From Ancylostoma caninum (taxonomy: Eukaryota > Nematoda > Chromadorea > Rhabditida > Ancylostomatidae): a stretch of 64,000 nt of DNA. Below the pieces are notes generated by a model. The model saw only the letters and a list, made by a program, of their open reading frames with translations, ran no database searches and was not told the origin of the DNA. Positions 11,396 to 21,981 of this stretch are shown piece after piece. A program made the position numbers and the translations under genes. Location of the stretch: assembly GCA_037903475.1 (NCBI GenBank), contig JBAJFG010000076.1:186001-250000 (forward strand), read 5' to 3'. Positions within the stretch are counted from its first letter, which is position 1, and each line of letters opens with the position of its first letter.

Positions 11396-12371
11396 CAATG
11401 ATCTGGCTATGAACAGAGGTGCACTGCGAGTGAAAAGGAGGCTCTGCCGCTGTTGCGGATGCATTTGCACTTGTTACATCTTTTTTTTAGAGTTTTACTA
11501 CAATTTAGTTCCTCATGCCACACTTTATCACATTTATTTTTATTACATTTAATATTTTTATTATATTTACTTTCTGTACATTCGCTTCCCGTCCATAAGT
11601 TTGGAGCGTTACATGTGGTATAGGTGGTGCTGCCGAGCGCTGCGATTGGTCGGTAGGATATGTTGGCCAATCACAGAGCTTGACCACACTACCCTTTCCA
11701 GGCCTAATGCACCCCACCACCCGTCCCTCAGTTTCAACTTCTTTTCTGCTCTCTAGATGTTGGCAGACTTGAATGCGGGTGTGGACGAGTTGACACTAAA
11801 GCGCGAGAAAAGCCTCCCGAATGAACCAATCAAACAACAGAGGCACCGCCCCTCATGATTCAATACACCGTGTCTGATCACGACAGTGGCGAGGGTGCAG
11901 AGCTCGGTCAGATATGGACTGTATGCCCACCCAGAAAGGATTAAGAAGCTCCAAGGAGAAATTGAATAAAAGTACAAATTCTTAAAAATACACGATTTTG
12001 AACCGAAATTCGCCAATGTGACCTCTACCTCTATACGAGAAGGTAGTAAATAATGAGTACAGATATAAAAAGAAATAAGAAAAAAGGAGAGAGAACAACT
12101 GTTCCGGCCCAATTAATGATTTTAAGATTTAAATTTTCTTTACGACGACATGAGGTATCAGCCTGTTTCCGCTCAAAGCCAGATTGTTGAAATAAACTAT
12201 GTTTACTAAAATTAACACATTCACCGCTTCTCTAACTAAGCACGCTAATGCGGACTAACACTACTTTAGCCAGCCAAATCAATAAAATCACGCTGCTAAC
12301 AAAGAGCTTCCAACGCTACTTGTATTCTCGCTTACTTGTATAAGGTATAAAAGGTTGCTGAAGAAGTTTAG

Positions 12372-12544
12372 AATCCTAATCAAACAGGAAGCCAGCCGTC
12401 TACTGATGTCGCATTTGGTAGTATAGGCCCATCATCTGTGCGGGATGCATTTTACGCTCAGGTTCTCTTTTTGCTGGAAGTTTCATACATTTTTGCTCTT
12501 TGAACTAACAAGAAATTAATTTTGGACAGCTGTTGTCCATGTGA
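12372..12544 (+). CDS. Candidate cytoplasmic-tail exons of the EGF/SEA gene
   Basis: After acceptor tttag, 12372-12461 reads 30 open codons (NPNQTGSQPSTDVAFGSIG, then PSSVRDAFYAQ) to a possible donor. Acceptor gacag at 12529 then gives LLSM and a stop at 12544. The upstream exon 10558-10587 ends in phase 2 whereas this one begins in phase 0, so at least one linking exon is unseen, or this is not part of the gene. The composition suits a polar cytoplasmic tail. Confidence 0.3.
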
Positions 12545-12723
12545 GGACAACTGCCACAAAGACGTGTATGTTTCTTCGTAGCTTGCATAGAAACTGGTCG
12601 ACACAAACTAGAAATTCCAAGTTAGAAATCAAATTTTCCATATGAGCATCATCGAGCAGTGAAGTTTAAAAACTTCAACGACGTTTTCAATAATTCAACA
12701 TACGCAAATATGTTGAAAACTGT

Positions 12724-12955
12724 TAGTGCAGTGCCTTGCGAGGGGAAAAGGGGCGGTGCGGCTAATGCGCGATTGGTGCATTCACTTCTCCCCGCCTGTT
12801 ACGGTCGACTCATCTAGAGGTGAATATTCATGTACGTACAAATATGAACACGCATGAAAGGCGAGTTTGCACCGAAGAGCGACACAGGTGTTCAAATGCA
12901 CCAATCGCACATGAGAGGCACCGCCCACTTTTACTCACGATGCATTGCACTCTTA
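12724..12955. mobile_element. MITE-like inverted repeat, about 230 bp
   Basis: The left arm, containing GGGCGGTGCGGCTAATGCGC then GATTGGTGCATT (12724-12782), mirrors the right arm 12895-12955 (AATGCACCAATCGCACATGA then GAGGCACCGCCC). It is just downstream of the possible 3' end of the EGF/SEA gene. Confidence 0.65.
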
Positions 12956-13887
12956 CATTGTTAACGTCACGAGATAAATATCACACGTTATCGTTTGAGA
13001 TGGCTAGTACAGTGAGGGTAGCATTATCCTAGTTCGATTAGCACAGAAAAAAAAACTTTGTATCTTCAAACTTACAAAAATTCAACGACGCCACAAGTAT
13101 TCCTTTTCAGGTCCAGTGTCAAAAGTGTTAAAACGGTTGAATCTTCATGGACTTGACGCGATTCTTTCATAGTGAACTATTAGTTTATATACTTTATAGG
13201 CAAATAGATTTCCTAGTTTCCAATTTTCTAAACATATCCCTCTTTGTGTTGTTAGAACCTCGTTCTGCCATTCTTTCATAATATGTGCCTCATTTTCACT
13301 TCTTGATTCATGTATGTATCCATGTAAGTACAACTGTTTTTGCGTTGTTTCAGTACTCCAATAAATTAAATAAAAATTTTATTACCAGAAAAAATCAAAA
13401 AAGAGATATCACATCGTAAAAGTACCAGATAGGACATCAATGGTACTATAGGGCTTGCAAGGATCAAGGGTGCACATACTATGCATCATCCGCACACTTC
13501 TGAGGAAAAAAAAAGAAATCACAGCGTGTATTGTCAGCTCGATTAGTACCGACTATCTACTTTTCATCTAAACATTCTCATAAACGCTTAAAACCACAAC
13601 TCATCCACAATGAGCAATCCAAAAAACCACTAACTCCATGCATACTTCTTTAGAGGCGATGAATACACCTTGTAAAAGCATTACTACCCTAAAATTAATA
13701 ACCCATGGCGCGAAAATACCTTTAAGAGCCGCATCTGTTGCTAAGAATCGCTGTGTTTACTACCTCAAAAACAAATTAAAAAAGAAAAAATGATAAGAGA
13801 AAGAGAGGGAAGGGGACAAAGTGTTCAAAACATTACTACTCATCACATAAGTAGCTGAGATGCTAGATTCGTACAGCAGTTCCTCAG
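12956..13887. other. 3' flank of the Rab gene, no gene seen
   Basis: AT-rich sequence with no exon chain. The complement of AATAAA at 13377-13383 (ttttatt) is a possible polyadenylation signal for the minus-strand Rab gene, about 500 bp past its stop. Confidence 0.4.
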
Positions 13888-16800
13888 CTAACAACACCAT
13901 CCTTCCTCATTAAGGGCGTTAGCTTCGCTGGCCTTCAGAACCAGTCGTTCTTGTTCCTGAAAGACAACATTTAGTAATTTATTAATGAAGAAACAATGAA
14001 ATTAATGAAGATATTTCTAAGAGCTCGAGTAAATCAACTGAATTTCCTCGCATTTCAGCCAAAGGCAAAGATTATAAGCGAAAACAAACCTTAGCATGTC
14101 GCTCTCCTTCACTCTGCACATGCATAGGTTTGCTCTGTTGTAACTTATGCAGAAGCGTTAAGAATATAGATTCTACGTGATCCGCTTCAGAGTCAGCTTT
14201 AGCCGACGTTTCAAAGAGCGCCATGTTATTACGATCGGCAAACATCTGAATGCAGGCTGATCAAAGCAAGTTAGCAAATATTATCAGAAAACCAGGGAGA
14301 ACCACTTCGCAAACAGATTCGTTCACCAGAATCTTCACTTCCCCATTTGTAATCTATTTATATCCGTGGTGCTTCAAATCACTTGGTCAATAAACTTACT
14401 TGCGCAGCATCGGTATCTACACGCTGTGCATTCGTAGATTTCAGGTCACACTTGTTACCAATAAGAATTCGGGGAATATCAGAGTCAGCTGATAGTCCAT
14501 TCTTTTCACATTCATTGATCCATGAGCGCAACGAAGCGAAGGAAGATGGACTGAAACCGAATTTCATCATAGTTAAAGAAAACATTTCCAAATATGTGGC
14601 CCGTCTTCACAAAATTCCCATCGTGATTGCAAGTCGAGGTATATAGTACAAAGCATGAAACGTCAGGCGTCAATGTACGGGTTATAGAAAGAATTTAAAA
14701 TACAAAGAACTCCAAACGTACGTAGACAAGAGTCGAGAACGCGGCGCAGCCCTCTTGGGCAGAGTCAAGGGAGCTCAGCATAGTGTGGGCCTGCGTCTCT
14801 AAAGTTATTCATGCTTGCGGCGCGTCAAAGTTTACGCGCCGATACTCAGTGCAAAGGAGAGAGGTAGAAGACAAATCCTGATAGATCAGCAATGTTCCTA
14901 GTTTCGCCGTTGCGACTGCCGCGCGAACGAACCTCGTTTCCATTTTCGCCGCTTTGGGTCGGCGCGAAAACTTCATGGAGTTTTGTCTAGGCGCGTAAAC
15001 TTTGACGCGCCGCAAGCATGAATAAGCCAAGAGAGCCGCGCCGCGGTCTCGACTCTTGTCTACGTACGTTTGGATTTCCTATATGGACCACTGGCTTTGT
15101 ACTCCACGTGGAGTGTAGCACCCTATCTCGTCGTCGCTGGCGACTGTGACACCAGTGCCGATCGATTGTGAGCAGAGCGTCGCGGCGGCCGCCAAGGTTG
15201 GCGACGGGCGATCGCAAACTTTAGCGATCTATTGTCGCTGATGTTGGCGACTGTGACATCGGTGCATATTGATCGCGTCAACCACCAATGTTGATGATCA
15301 GCCTTCGCCAATATTGGCGACCAGCGGCCGGCGTCGTCGGCGACGGCGACGCAGAGTGCTATACTCCACGTGTACTATAGCGCCAACCTACGAGGCTGGG
15401 ATGTTTTTATGTTTTCAATCGTTTCCTAGCAGTCAGGCTTCAAAATAATTGAATATGAGATCAACCAATAATCTACGCCGAAGAATGTGAAATACGAAGA
15501 TCCGGTTTCTTAATTTTGAGAAATGCGCATTCCCTGAAGGAGTGAGGGAGCTGAAGGACAATTTGAGTCTCATCGATGCGGTTTTTTTCCACACAAGATA
15601 ATAAAGTGGACGTCAATGACTGTGGCCCATCCGTATCCTTGAGAAGGACGCCGCACAACCGCGCCGCGCGCACCGGGATAGGCGTCGTCTACGCTCTTTC
15701 TCTTCCTGGACGCTTTTCTCCGGATTCGGTCGAAAACCCTTAGAACGGGTAGAAAAACTGCTACAAATAGCAGCAACAGACATCGGTTATGGCGCGCGCG
15801 GCGTCCTTCTCGTGGCCGCGGATGGGCCACCGCTATTGACGTCCACTGTAGAATGTCACAGATGGAATATAGAAGGGAGTATAGGACAGCAAAGTGAAAT
15901 AGGTATATAAAAAAGGTAAATCAAATCTTGAAAGCAAGAAAATGAGAAATACCATGTAACGTCGTAAACGAACACCACAGCATTAACATTTCGATAGTAG
16001 TGTCCCACAATTGAATGCCTGTACCTCTCTTGGCCTGCGGTGTCCCATAGTTGCACCTAAAGGTACGAGGTAGGAAAGGTTGCCGCTTTTCTTTGACGAG
16101 GAAAATTACCTTGAGCAGTTCTTTTTCTATGACACAATTTCGTTCTCGGAAATCCACACCTATTGTCGCTTCTGTGTGCTCCGGGAACCTACCACAACAG
16201 AACCGAAAAGAAAGGCAAGTTTTACCCACACCTGCATCGCCTAAGATAATAACCTGGAACAATGGCACATCAGCAGACATAATGGAGTAGAAAGAGGAGC
16301 GAGGATTACCTTGAAAGTTCGCTTGGCAATGTAGCCTTTCGAAGACGTAGGCGCCAGTGGTAGTTTGTGAGATTTCTTATGGTGAGTAGCTGCTGTTTGT
16401 TCGTTTTGGGTAGTCTTCTAAAAAAAGTATAGGACTATGAAAAGGGTAACTCTATAAGCAGATCTGCCCAGATAACAAGCTCAAAAATTTTGATGGTGTC
16501 GTTGAGGGAGTGCATATGCGGACTCTTACGGTGCGACAACTAATGACAATGAAGCAGGCGGAGGGAAGCGATTCAGCGTATCGCCTTCCACTCATACAGG
16601 TGTTCTGCCGACTGCATGCCGCCTTGTCCTATAGCCAATCATTGCCGTGTCGCAATTATGTCCGCTTAAAGGCAGCACTCACGGGAATGTCAGAGTTTGT
16701 CATGTTTCGAGGTTTTGAGGGACGTAGCAACCATATTTCTAATAATGACTGCCAACAAGCTTCGCGAAACCCGCCTTAGATGATACGGCCATGTTCTGTG

Positions 16801-18572
16801 CACCAATAAAGACACCGTCTGCAAAGTAGGCCTCGATCTTGAAGTACCGCGGAAACCGCAAAAGCGGCGGCCGAAGCAACGCTGGCTAGACACATTGCAT
16901 CCCGATCGAAGAACCCTTAGCTAATGATGAAAAAGCGTGAAACACGCGAGAAATCCACGAAAACGAGGTGCTCTTTTCCATACGCTTGCTTGGACGCTCT
17001 TTGACGCTCGCATTCTCCGACACGTGACTATCAGGCGCGCATGTGCAACTGACCAAGTTTGCCTGAACTAGCGTGGACGTGCACCGAAAAGGCAACGTTG
17101 ACAATGGTGTACAGGACAAAATCTCCACAGGTAAATGGGGATTCCTTGTGTTTTACATACTTATAGTTATAATTCTCTAGCAACCGACTACATGGTAAAC
17201 GACTTTAGAAATGTAGTTTTCCGTGAGTGCTGCCTTTAACCTTTTTTCTCTGGTGGAACTTTCCCCAGTTTTGGCCCTGAGGATTATTCCACCCGCTGAA
17301 CATGGAAACGGCATCCATTCTGTACTGTAGCTGCGATACTGTGGGGTTACTGTAGGCACACTGTAGATACTGTTAATGTATTTTCTCACAGCATCTACCG
17401 CAAATTTGAACTTTGGGATCACTTGACGTGATGAACACGAATACGCCATCCATCTTGCACCGTAAAGCAGTATTATAAGGCTACTGTAGCGTTACTGTAT
17501 GGTTACTGTAGGCACAAGGTAGGTGCAACTTAGTGACGAAATTCAGTGAAACTTTGATGAGCAAGGTTATTCGTCACGCTGAGCAAGAATTCGACATTCA
17601 TTTTGCGAACGAAGTACTGTAGAGTTACTGTAGGCATACTGTAGCTGCAGTCTGTTTACCTAATTCAGTGAAACTTTGGCAAGTGGGGATTTCTGACATG
17701 CTGAATACGAATCTGAGACCATATTTGAGATAGATGCCATGTTTAAAATCAGAGTTGAAATAATCCCAGTTTCGGGTAAATTCTGATGCAAAACTTCCCT
17801 ACAGTTCATACATTATGATTACAGTAACCCCACAATAATGCGATATAGTAGGAAATGAATATCCTATTCTGAATCAGCATGTAAAATGACCCTCCTGTGG
17901 AAATTTTGGTTGAAGTCTGAGGGTAAAAGATCATTCTACAGCTTCTACAGTATACATACAGTAACATACAGAAGTGTTCTAGCAATTAAAATAGATGGCA
18001 TATTTGGGATCAGCATGTCAAGTATGCAATTCCTTCAATTCCAATCCAGGCAATTCCGATGAGAAACAAACGGAAACTCGCTTTGGGCTGAAGTAGCCCC
18101 GAGCGGGAAATCTGCATTGTCGCGAATGTGTTAAGATTTTCAAACCTACACAACATTGCGGCTCACACTTGAAATATGTTCAAATTTCTATTTAAAAGAA
18201 AGTCGTACAGAAACAACGCCTAACGAACTCAAAACGGCACCTTCTCTCCATGATCATTCGGTGTAATTGCAAACGATTCCTGGACTGTACTCGGCTTAAC
18301 TTCGCCAGAATTCTCCGTCACGGAAGGAGGGACTGCTTGAGCGTCTACGGCCGGGTATGGCACTGCGACCTGCTGAGACAAGATCTGTGAGTACCAAGGT
18401 TATTATTAAAATCCGTAACTATGAACTATTGTACCGTTGGAGGAGCAGCACCGTGTGGAAGTGGCTTTGAAACGAAGTCTGGCAATGGTCGAGGAGGATC
18501 TATCACAGTAGTGAAGGTACTGAATTGTGGAGGAGGAATCGACGGGACGCCGCTATATGGCGCACCGCTCAT
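13888..18572 (-). CDS. rab-33: RAB-33-like small GTPase
   Basis: Exons in transcript order (all phases agree): 18572-18435, 18384-18241, 16417-16310, 16253-16110, 16056-15953, 14550-14400, 14245-14090, 13956-13888; 337 codons. GTPase motifs: P-loop GDAGVGKT (135-142), switch I region ATIGVDF, WDTAGQE (182-188), NKCD (245-248), ETSAK (275-279), and a C-terminal double cysteine (GWCC) for geranylgeranylation. [20 protein letters not shown] and the following RERN best match the Rab33 subfamily, which acts in Golgi and autophagosome membrane traffic. The first 130 residues are a Pro/Ser/Thr-rich extension. The second exon could instead read on to a stop at 18229, giving a separate 97-residue protein; its donor (aag|gtgccg) is weak. 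The start ATG directly follows an acceptor (tttacag), as expected for spliced-leader trans-splicing. Confidence 0.85.
14705..15080. mobile_element. Foldback MITE interrupted by a second foldback element
   Basis: Outer ends AACTCCAAACGTACGTAGAC (from 14708) and GTCTACGTACGTTTGGATTTCC (to about 15078) are inverted, followed inward by AAGAGTCGAGAACGCGGCGC against GCCGCGGTCTCGACTCTT. The centre is occupied by the inner element at 14805-15025. An uninterrupted relative in opposite orientation is at 56052-56207. It lies in a Rab gene intron. Confidence 0.8.
14805..15025. mobile_element. Nested MITE with perfect 36-bp terminal inverted repeats
   Basis: The left end, starting TTATTCATGCTTGCGGCGCG and continuing TCAAAGTTTACGCGCC, is exactly the reverse complement of 14990-15025. 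It is 221 bp long with no coding capacity. The perfect arms imply recent activity or conversion. The target duplication could not be defined. Confidence 0.85.
15100..15375. mobile_element. GC-rich inverted-repeat element with internal duplication
   Basis: The ends GTACTCCACGTGGAGTGTAG and CTATACTCCACGTGTAC are inverted. The interior has an approximately 90-bp unit twice (TTGGCGAC / GGCGACTGTGACACC-like blocks at about 15130-15190 and 15220-15270). It is in the same Rab intron as the preceding elements. Confidence 0.65.
15606..15846. mobile_element. Foldback MITE, 241 bp
   Basis: The left arm begins GTGGACGTCAATGACTGTGG and then reads CCCATCCG..GAGAAGGACGCCGC. The right arm is its reverse complement with few mismatches and ends GTCCAC at 15846. 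Arms are about 49 bp. The elevated GC content distinguishes it from surrounding intron DNA. Confidence 0.8.
16666..17239. mobile_element. Inverted-repeat element AAAGGCAGCACTCACGG
   Basis: TTAAAGGCAGCACTCACGGG at 16666 and CCGTGAGTGCTGCCTTTAA at 17221-17239 are near-perfect inverted ends. The element is 574 bp and lies in the large Rab intron 16418-18240. It contains the retrotransposon-like fragment at 16745-16925. Confidence 0.65.
16745..16925 (+). pseudogene. Degraded non-LTR retrotransposon (RTE-like) 3' fragment
   Basis: The plus strand reads [10 protein letters not shown] (the second codon is a stop, TGA), then [20 protein letters not shown] and TLHPDRRTL. This matches the conserved C-terminal RT tail, RxGHVxR then GRPKxRWLD, of RTE-type elements. 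Stops interrupt both ends and no upstream RT core is present, so it is a dead fragment. Confidence 0.6.
17320..17960. repeat. TACTGTA-rich intronic repeat tract
   Basis: About fifteen occurrences of TACTGTAG, TACTGTA or the complement, often as GGTTACTGTAGGCAC-like strings, within the large first-half intron of the Rab gene. Similar TACTGTAG clusters are common in nematode introns. No reading frame or hairpin of regulatory type was seen. Confidence 0.6.
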
Positions 18573-18852
18573 CTGTAAAGGAACCAAAAGCCATCTCATT
18601 TAAATAGTTTCTAGCTGTGCTTCTTCGTATTAACCACACATCCGCTAATATCCACTAACACCATTTTTACGTGTGTTTTTTGTTTCATTTTGAAACATGT
18701 GAATTAAAGACACCAATCAAGCTGTGGTAAAGGGCCGTGTTAATTAATCGTACCACAAACGAAGATTTCATGAAACTCAGACACAAATGTCAGCAAAATA
18801 ATGCTTGCGTTGAGACGCCGGACACCCCATCGAACCACGAAAATTCCTAACG

Positions 18853-18858
18853 TTTATT
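18853..18858 (-). terminator. Polyadenylation signal candidate for taf-11
   Basis: AATAAA on the minus strand, about 216 bp past the taf-11 stop at 19074 and 281 bp before the next start at 18572. Confidence 0.45.
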
Positions 18859-19073
18859 TTTCCTCAGAAACATATACATGGTTTATTACACTTGTATGCT
18901 GAAAGGTTATTAAAAGAGCCTTAAATCAAATACATATCCCATATTTAAGGACAATTCTTAAAGAAATCTTCTAACAACCCGCAACTATTACATCTTAAAT
19001 ACAAATAGTGTACACAAAGATAAACAAGAAATAAAATGCAGATCAGGAGTACTTGATTGAGGTAGTAGATATC

Positions 19074-21981
19074 TCAGAGGAAGGGATTTCTTCTTTGACT
19101 ATTCTGTGGGAAAATCTTTCCCTGACGTTCCAGTGAGTAATACGCGAGCCGGAGATGATTCGGCTTCAATGGTTCTCCTGGCTCGGTCATTTTAGCTTGA
19201 ATGTCCAAGGCCTCCTCGACTAACTCGCATGCGAAGACCTAGAAATACGAATTTCGAGGGAGAAAACTCGGGTGGAGGGGAATAGTTCTAAGACATAGCA
19301 AAAAGTCCGCATAAAAGTTCTTCCAAAATGAAAAGATCACCTTCGCAAGTCCCGCTACTGCAATTACGACATTCTGTCCAACATTGACACCAGTAAATTG
19401 ATGAATGAGACGACGGATGGTTGATTTCGGGAAGGAAGATCTGTGAAAGAGCATCGTGAAAAAAAAAACATATTGTGCCTTATATCTTGTCCATCGTTTT
19501 ATAAAAAGATAGCACAAAAACTACATGAGCACTTATCAACGTATTCCAGTGATGCTTACACTAGTATGAAGAATTAAACAAACTAGGAGGACAAGAGTAA
19601 CGAAACAATTTCTTAGAATGGATCAAAGTGCAGAATTCGTGAAGCATTTCTGGAAGACGCTGATTATACGCTAGCTGCCCACTATGACTGCTTTGTTGGC
19701 AGCACGTCTTATTTCGGCCAGCTCAGATCAACGATGATAACGTTGCGCCGCTTTATCTTGATCAGGGAAATTGGTACGAGCTGTGTCCGAAAAATCGGAT
19801 TACAAACAGTTTTGATGCACAACTTTCGAATTAGTAGGTCAATAAGAACAAGCCGTAGAATGTGTTAACATCTCAAAACCAAGAATAAGGTGAGGCGCTG
19901 CCTTTCAGTTGAAATGAAACGAACCTTCTGTACATCTCATATCTATTCAATTGCTCTTGAGAGAAATTCGATATGAGAATCTGAAAATAAAAAACAGTGA
20001 ATTGAAACAGAGAGGCACAGGAAAAACCGAGAAAAATATGCACCTGCATTTTCAAACGCAATAACTCATCCTCCTCGTTTAGCGGCTTAATCGGTAGAGA
20101 ATCCTCCTAAAAATTGGGAAGCTGAGGTAGATCACATCAACACGAACCAAAAACGTAGCTCAACGTCTCAGATGTTATACCTCTTCGTTTTCTGTTTTCG
20201 GAACTGTACTTTCAGGTGGCTTAGGTTGACTAGTTGAAGGCTTGTCCATTTGAGCTACATCTGGTGCGAATCGTACGTCTTTCTCTTTCTGCAAAGTCAA
20301 AAATCAGGATGAAAATGTTAGATGCTTTTGACCTCCATGAGAGCATCACTTCCACTTAAGGATGATGGGTATATCATACAGGGAACTCCAGACGGCCGTG
20401 TGCAAGGGGTGGGACCGCGTCGCGGCTCCCTTCGACAGAGGAACAGAGTTTTTGCATGTGGCTCTCGTTTCTCTGCTCCTGCCAGCAGCAGACAACCCAC
20501 GTGCCACTCCACGTATGTTACAGGATGGGTAATGCAAAAATGTGTTAAAAAAGGCGCTGTTGGGTACGAAAATTCTGGAATTAGTGTGGGGCTTGAGAAT
20601 ACGTTTAGAAATGATGTGTTGATGGAAAATGAATAAACCAACAAATTGAATAGTGGCAACAAAAGTGTTGTGTTGCAAACATACTGCCAATTATAAAAGT
20701 TGTACATGAAATATTAAGGCAACGCATGGGATGGTCAGTTTTCCACAGTAGGTCGCCTGAATTTGTGTTCCAGAGTATACTAGCAGAACCACTACTTCAA
20801 CGAATAAGGTGGAAATGTCGAGATTTTTCTGATTACTCGTGATTTTTGACACTTATCATGCAAATGCTTATCTGCAAAGGTGGATACCGACCTTCATTCA
20901 CCTTTCTTCGGCGTGTGCCAAGCTAAAGAAATAGTCGCAGCTTACGCTTAGCCAGATAACAACCACAAAGATTTCAGACATAAAATTTGACGAGTGAAAT
21001 TATTTAATTGCAACCTTGACAACTCCCATTTTGCTCTTGTCCTTGATGATTTTCTTAGGAGCAGGTGCTGTAGGTGTAGCGAAAACATCTGGAAGTGATC
21101 AACATGACAAGCTATCAGACGGGGAAAAAAGTGAGAGAGTAGAGTGAACAACCTCCTGTGGGATCGTTCAGCAAGCTCAGCGCTTCTTGAAAATCTGCTG
21201 TAGATGTGGACTCGCTGAGGTGACCTTCGGATTTAACCCGCTTTGCTTCGCTATTCGCTGGCGAAGGTGAGGGAGCCTGAGCGAGTGGATCCATATGAAA
21301 TAAATTAAGACATTGGATCAAACTGCCCATCCATCATTGGGATTACCCAGGTAAACGTGTCAGCACTCATGTTATGGGGTAAAATTGGGGATGCTAACAC
21401 GTTTACCCTGGGTATTTTTAATGAAATGTACCAACCCCCGTGAACAGAAACGCACCTTCCTTTTGGTAGCTTTACTAACAGGCATGTTCAGCGCCCCTGT
21501 ATCACCTAAGCCGCTGAGAATCGACATGCCGTCGTTGGACTCTTCTTCGTCAGCCAATGAGAATGTCACTTTCGGTTTCGGTTGCTCCTCTCTGAACAAT
21601 TTTTGACTGATTCCACCCATCCACAAACCAAGGAAAAAGAGCTTGAATGACTACATTACCTCTCTTCCTTAACGACGACGCGTTCCTCTTTGACGACACT
21701 TAGCTGTTGTGGAGGGGCTTTGGAGCTGTCCGGCGCAATCTCATCATCACTGCTGCTTTCGCTTAAATCTCCACCGAAGAGATTATCGTCGTCCATTCCT
21801 AAGTGAAAGGCGATTAGTTCCAAAATTGAAGTGAACGAATGAAAAAAAAGCAAGAACCTTAAATCCAGGAAAGAATGAGCGATATTTTGTATTTTATAAG
21901 ACGTAAAACAAATTACAAGCACTCACTTGCTATAATACTTGCGGCTGACGCCCAATTCTGCCAGAGACGTGGATTTTCTTC
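19074..21981 (-). CDS. taf-11: TFIID subunit TAF11
   Basis: Exons in transcript order: 21981-21927 (candidate upstream coding exon), 21798-21660 with ATG at 21796, 21591-21456, 21276-21153, 21088-21015, 20288-20181, 20106-20044, 19980-19925, 19440-19341, 19238-19074; phases agree and give 320 residues from that ATG. The C-terminal half carries the TAF11 histone fold: [20 protein letters not shown], then [10 protein letters not shown] and [14 protein letters not shown], then the [12 protein letters not shown] helix and [13 protein letters not shown]11 pairs with TAF13 in TFIID and contacts TFIIA and TBP during RNA polymerase II initiation. The N-terminal half is acidic and low-complexity ([20 protein letters not shown]), as expected for TAF11. 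Exon 21927-21981 ([18 protein letters not shown]) joins in frame upstream of the ATG, so the true start may lie further 5'. Confidence 0.93.
21341..21419. repeat. Family C palindrome in a taf-11 intron
   Basis: GATTACCCAGGTAAACGTGT at the left mirrors ACACGTTTACCCTGGGTATT at the right, a compact inverted repeat of the dispersed family C. It occupies much of the 179-bp intron 21277-21455. Confidence 0.65.

Noticed and set aside
14809..15311. Several Arg-rich minus-strand ORFs
   Set aside because: They are read through foldback elements in the Rab intron between verified coding exons on the same strand.
18421..18603. Plus-strand Gly-rich ORF
   Set aside because: Antisense shadow of the Pro-rich first Rab exon on the minus strand.
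20318..20707. 129- and 114-codon minus-strand ORFs
   Set aside because: Located in the taf-11 intron 20289-21014; they overlap each other in different frames and carry no domain.
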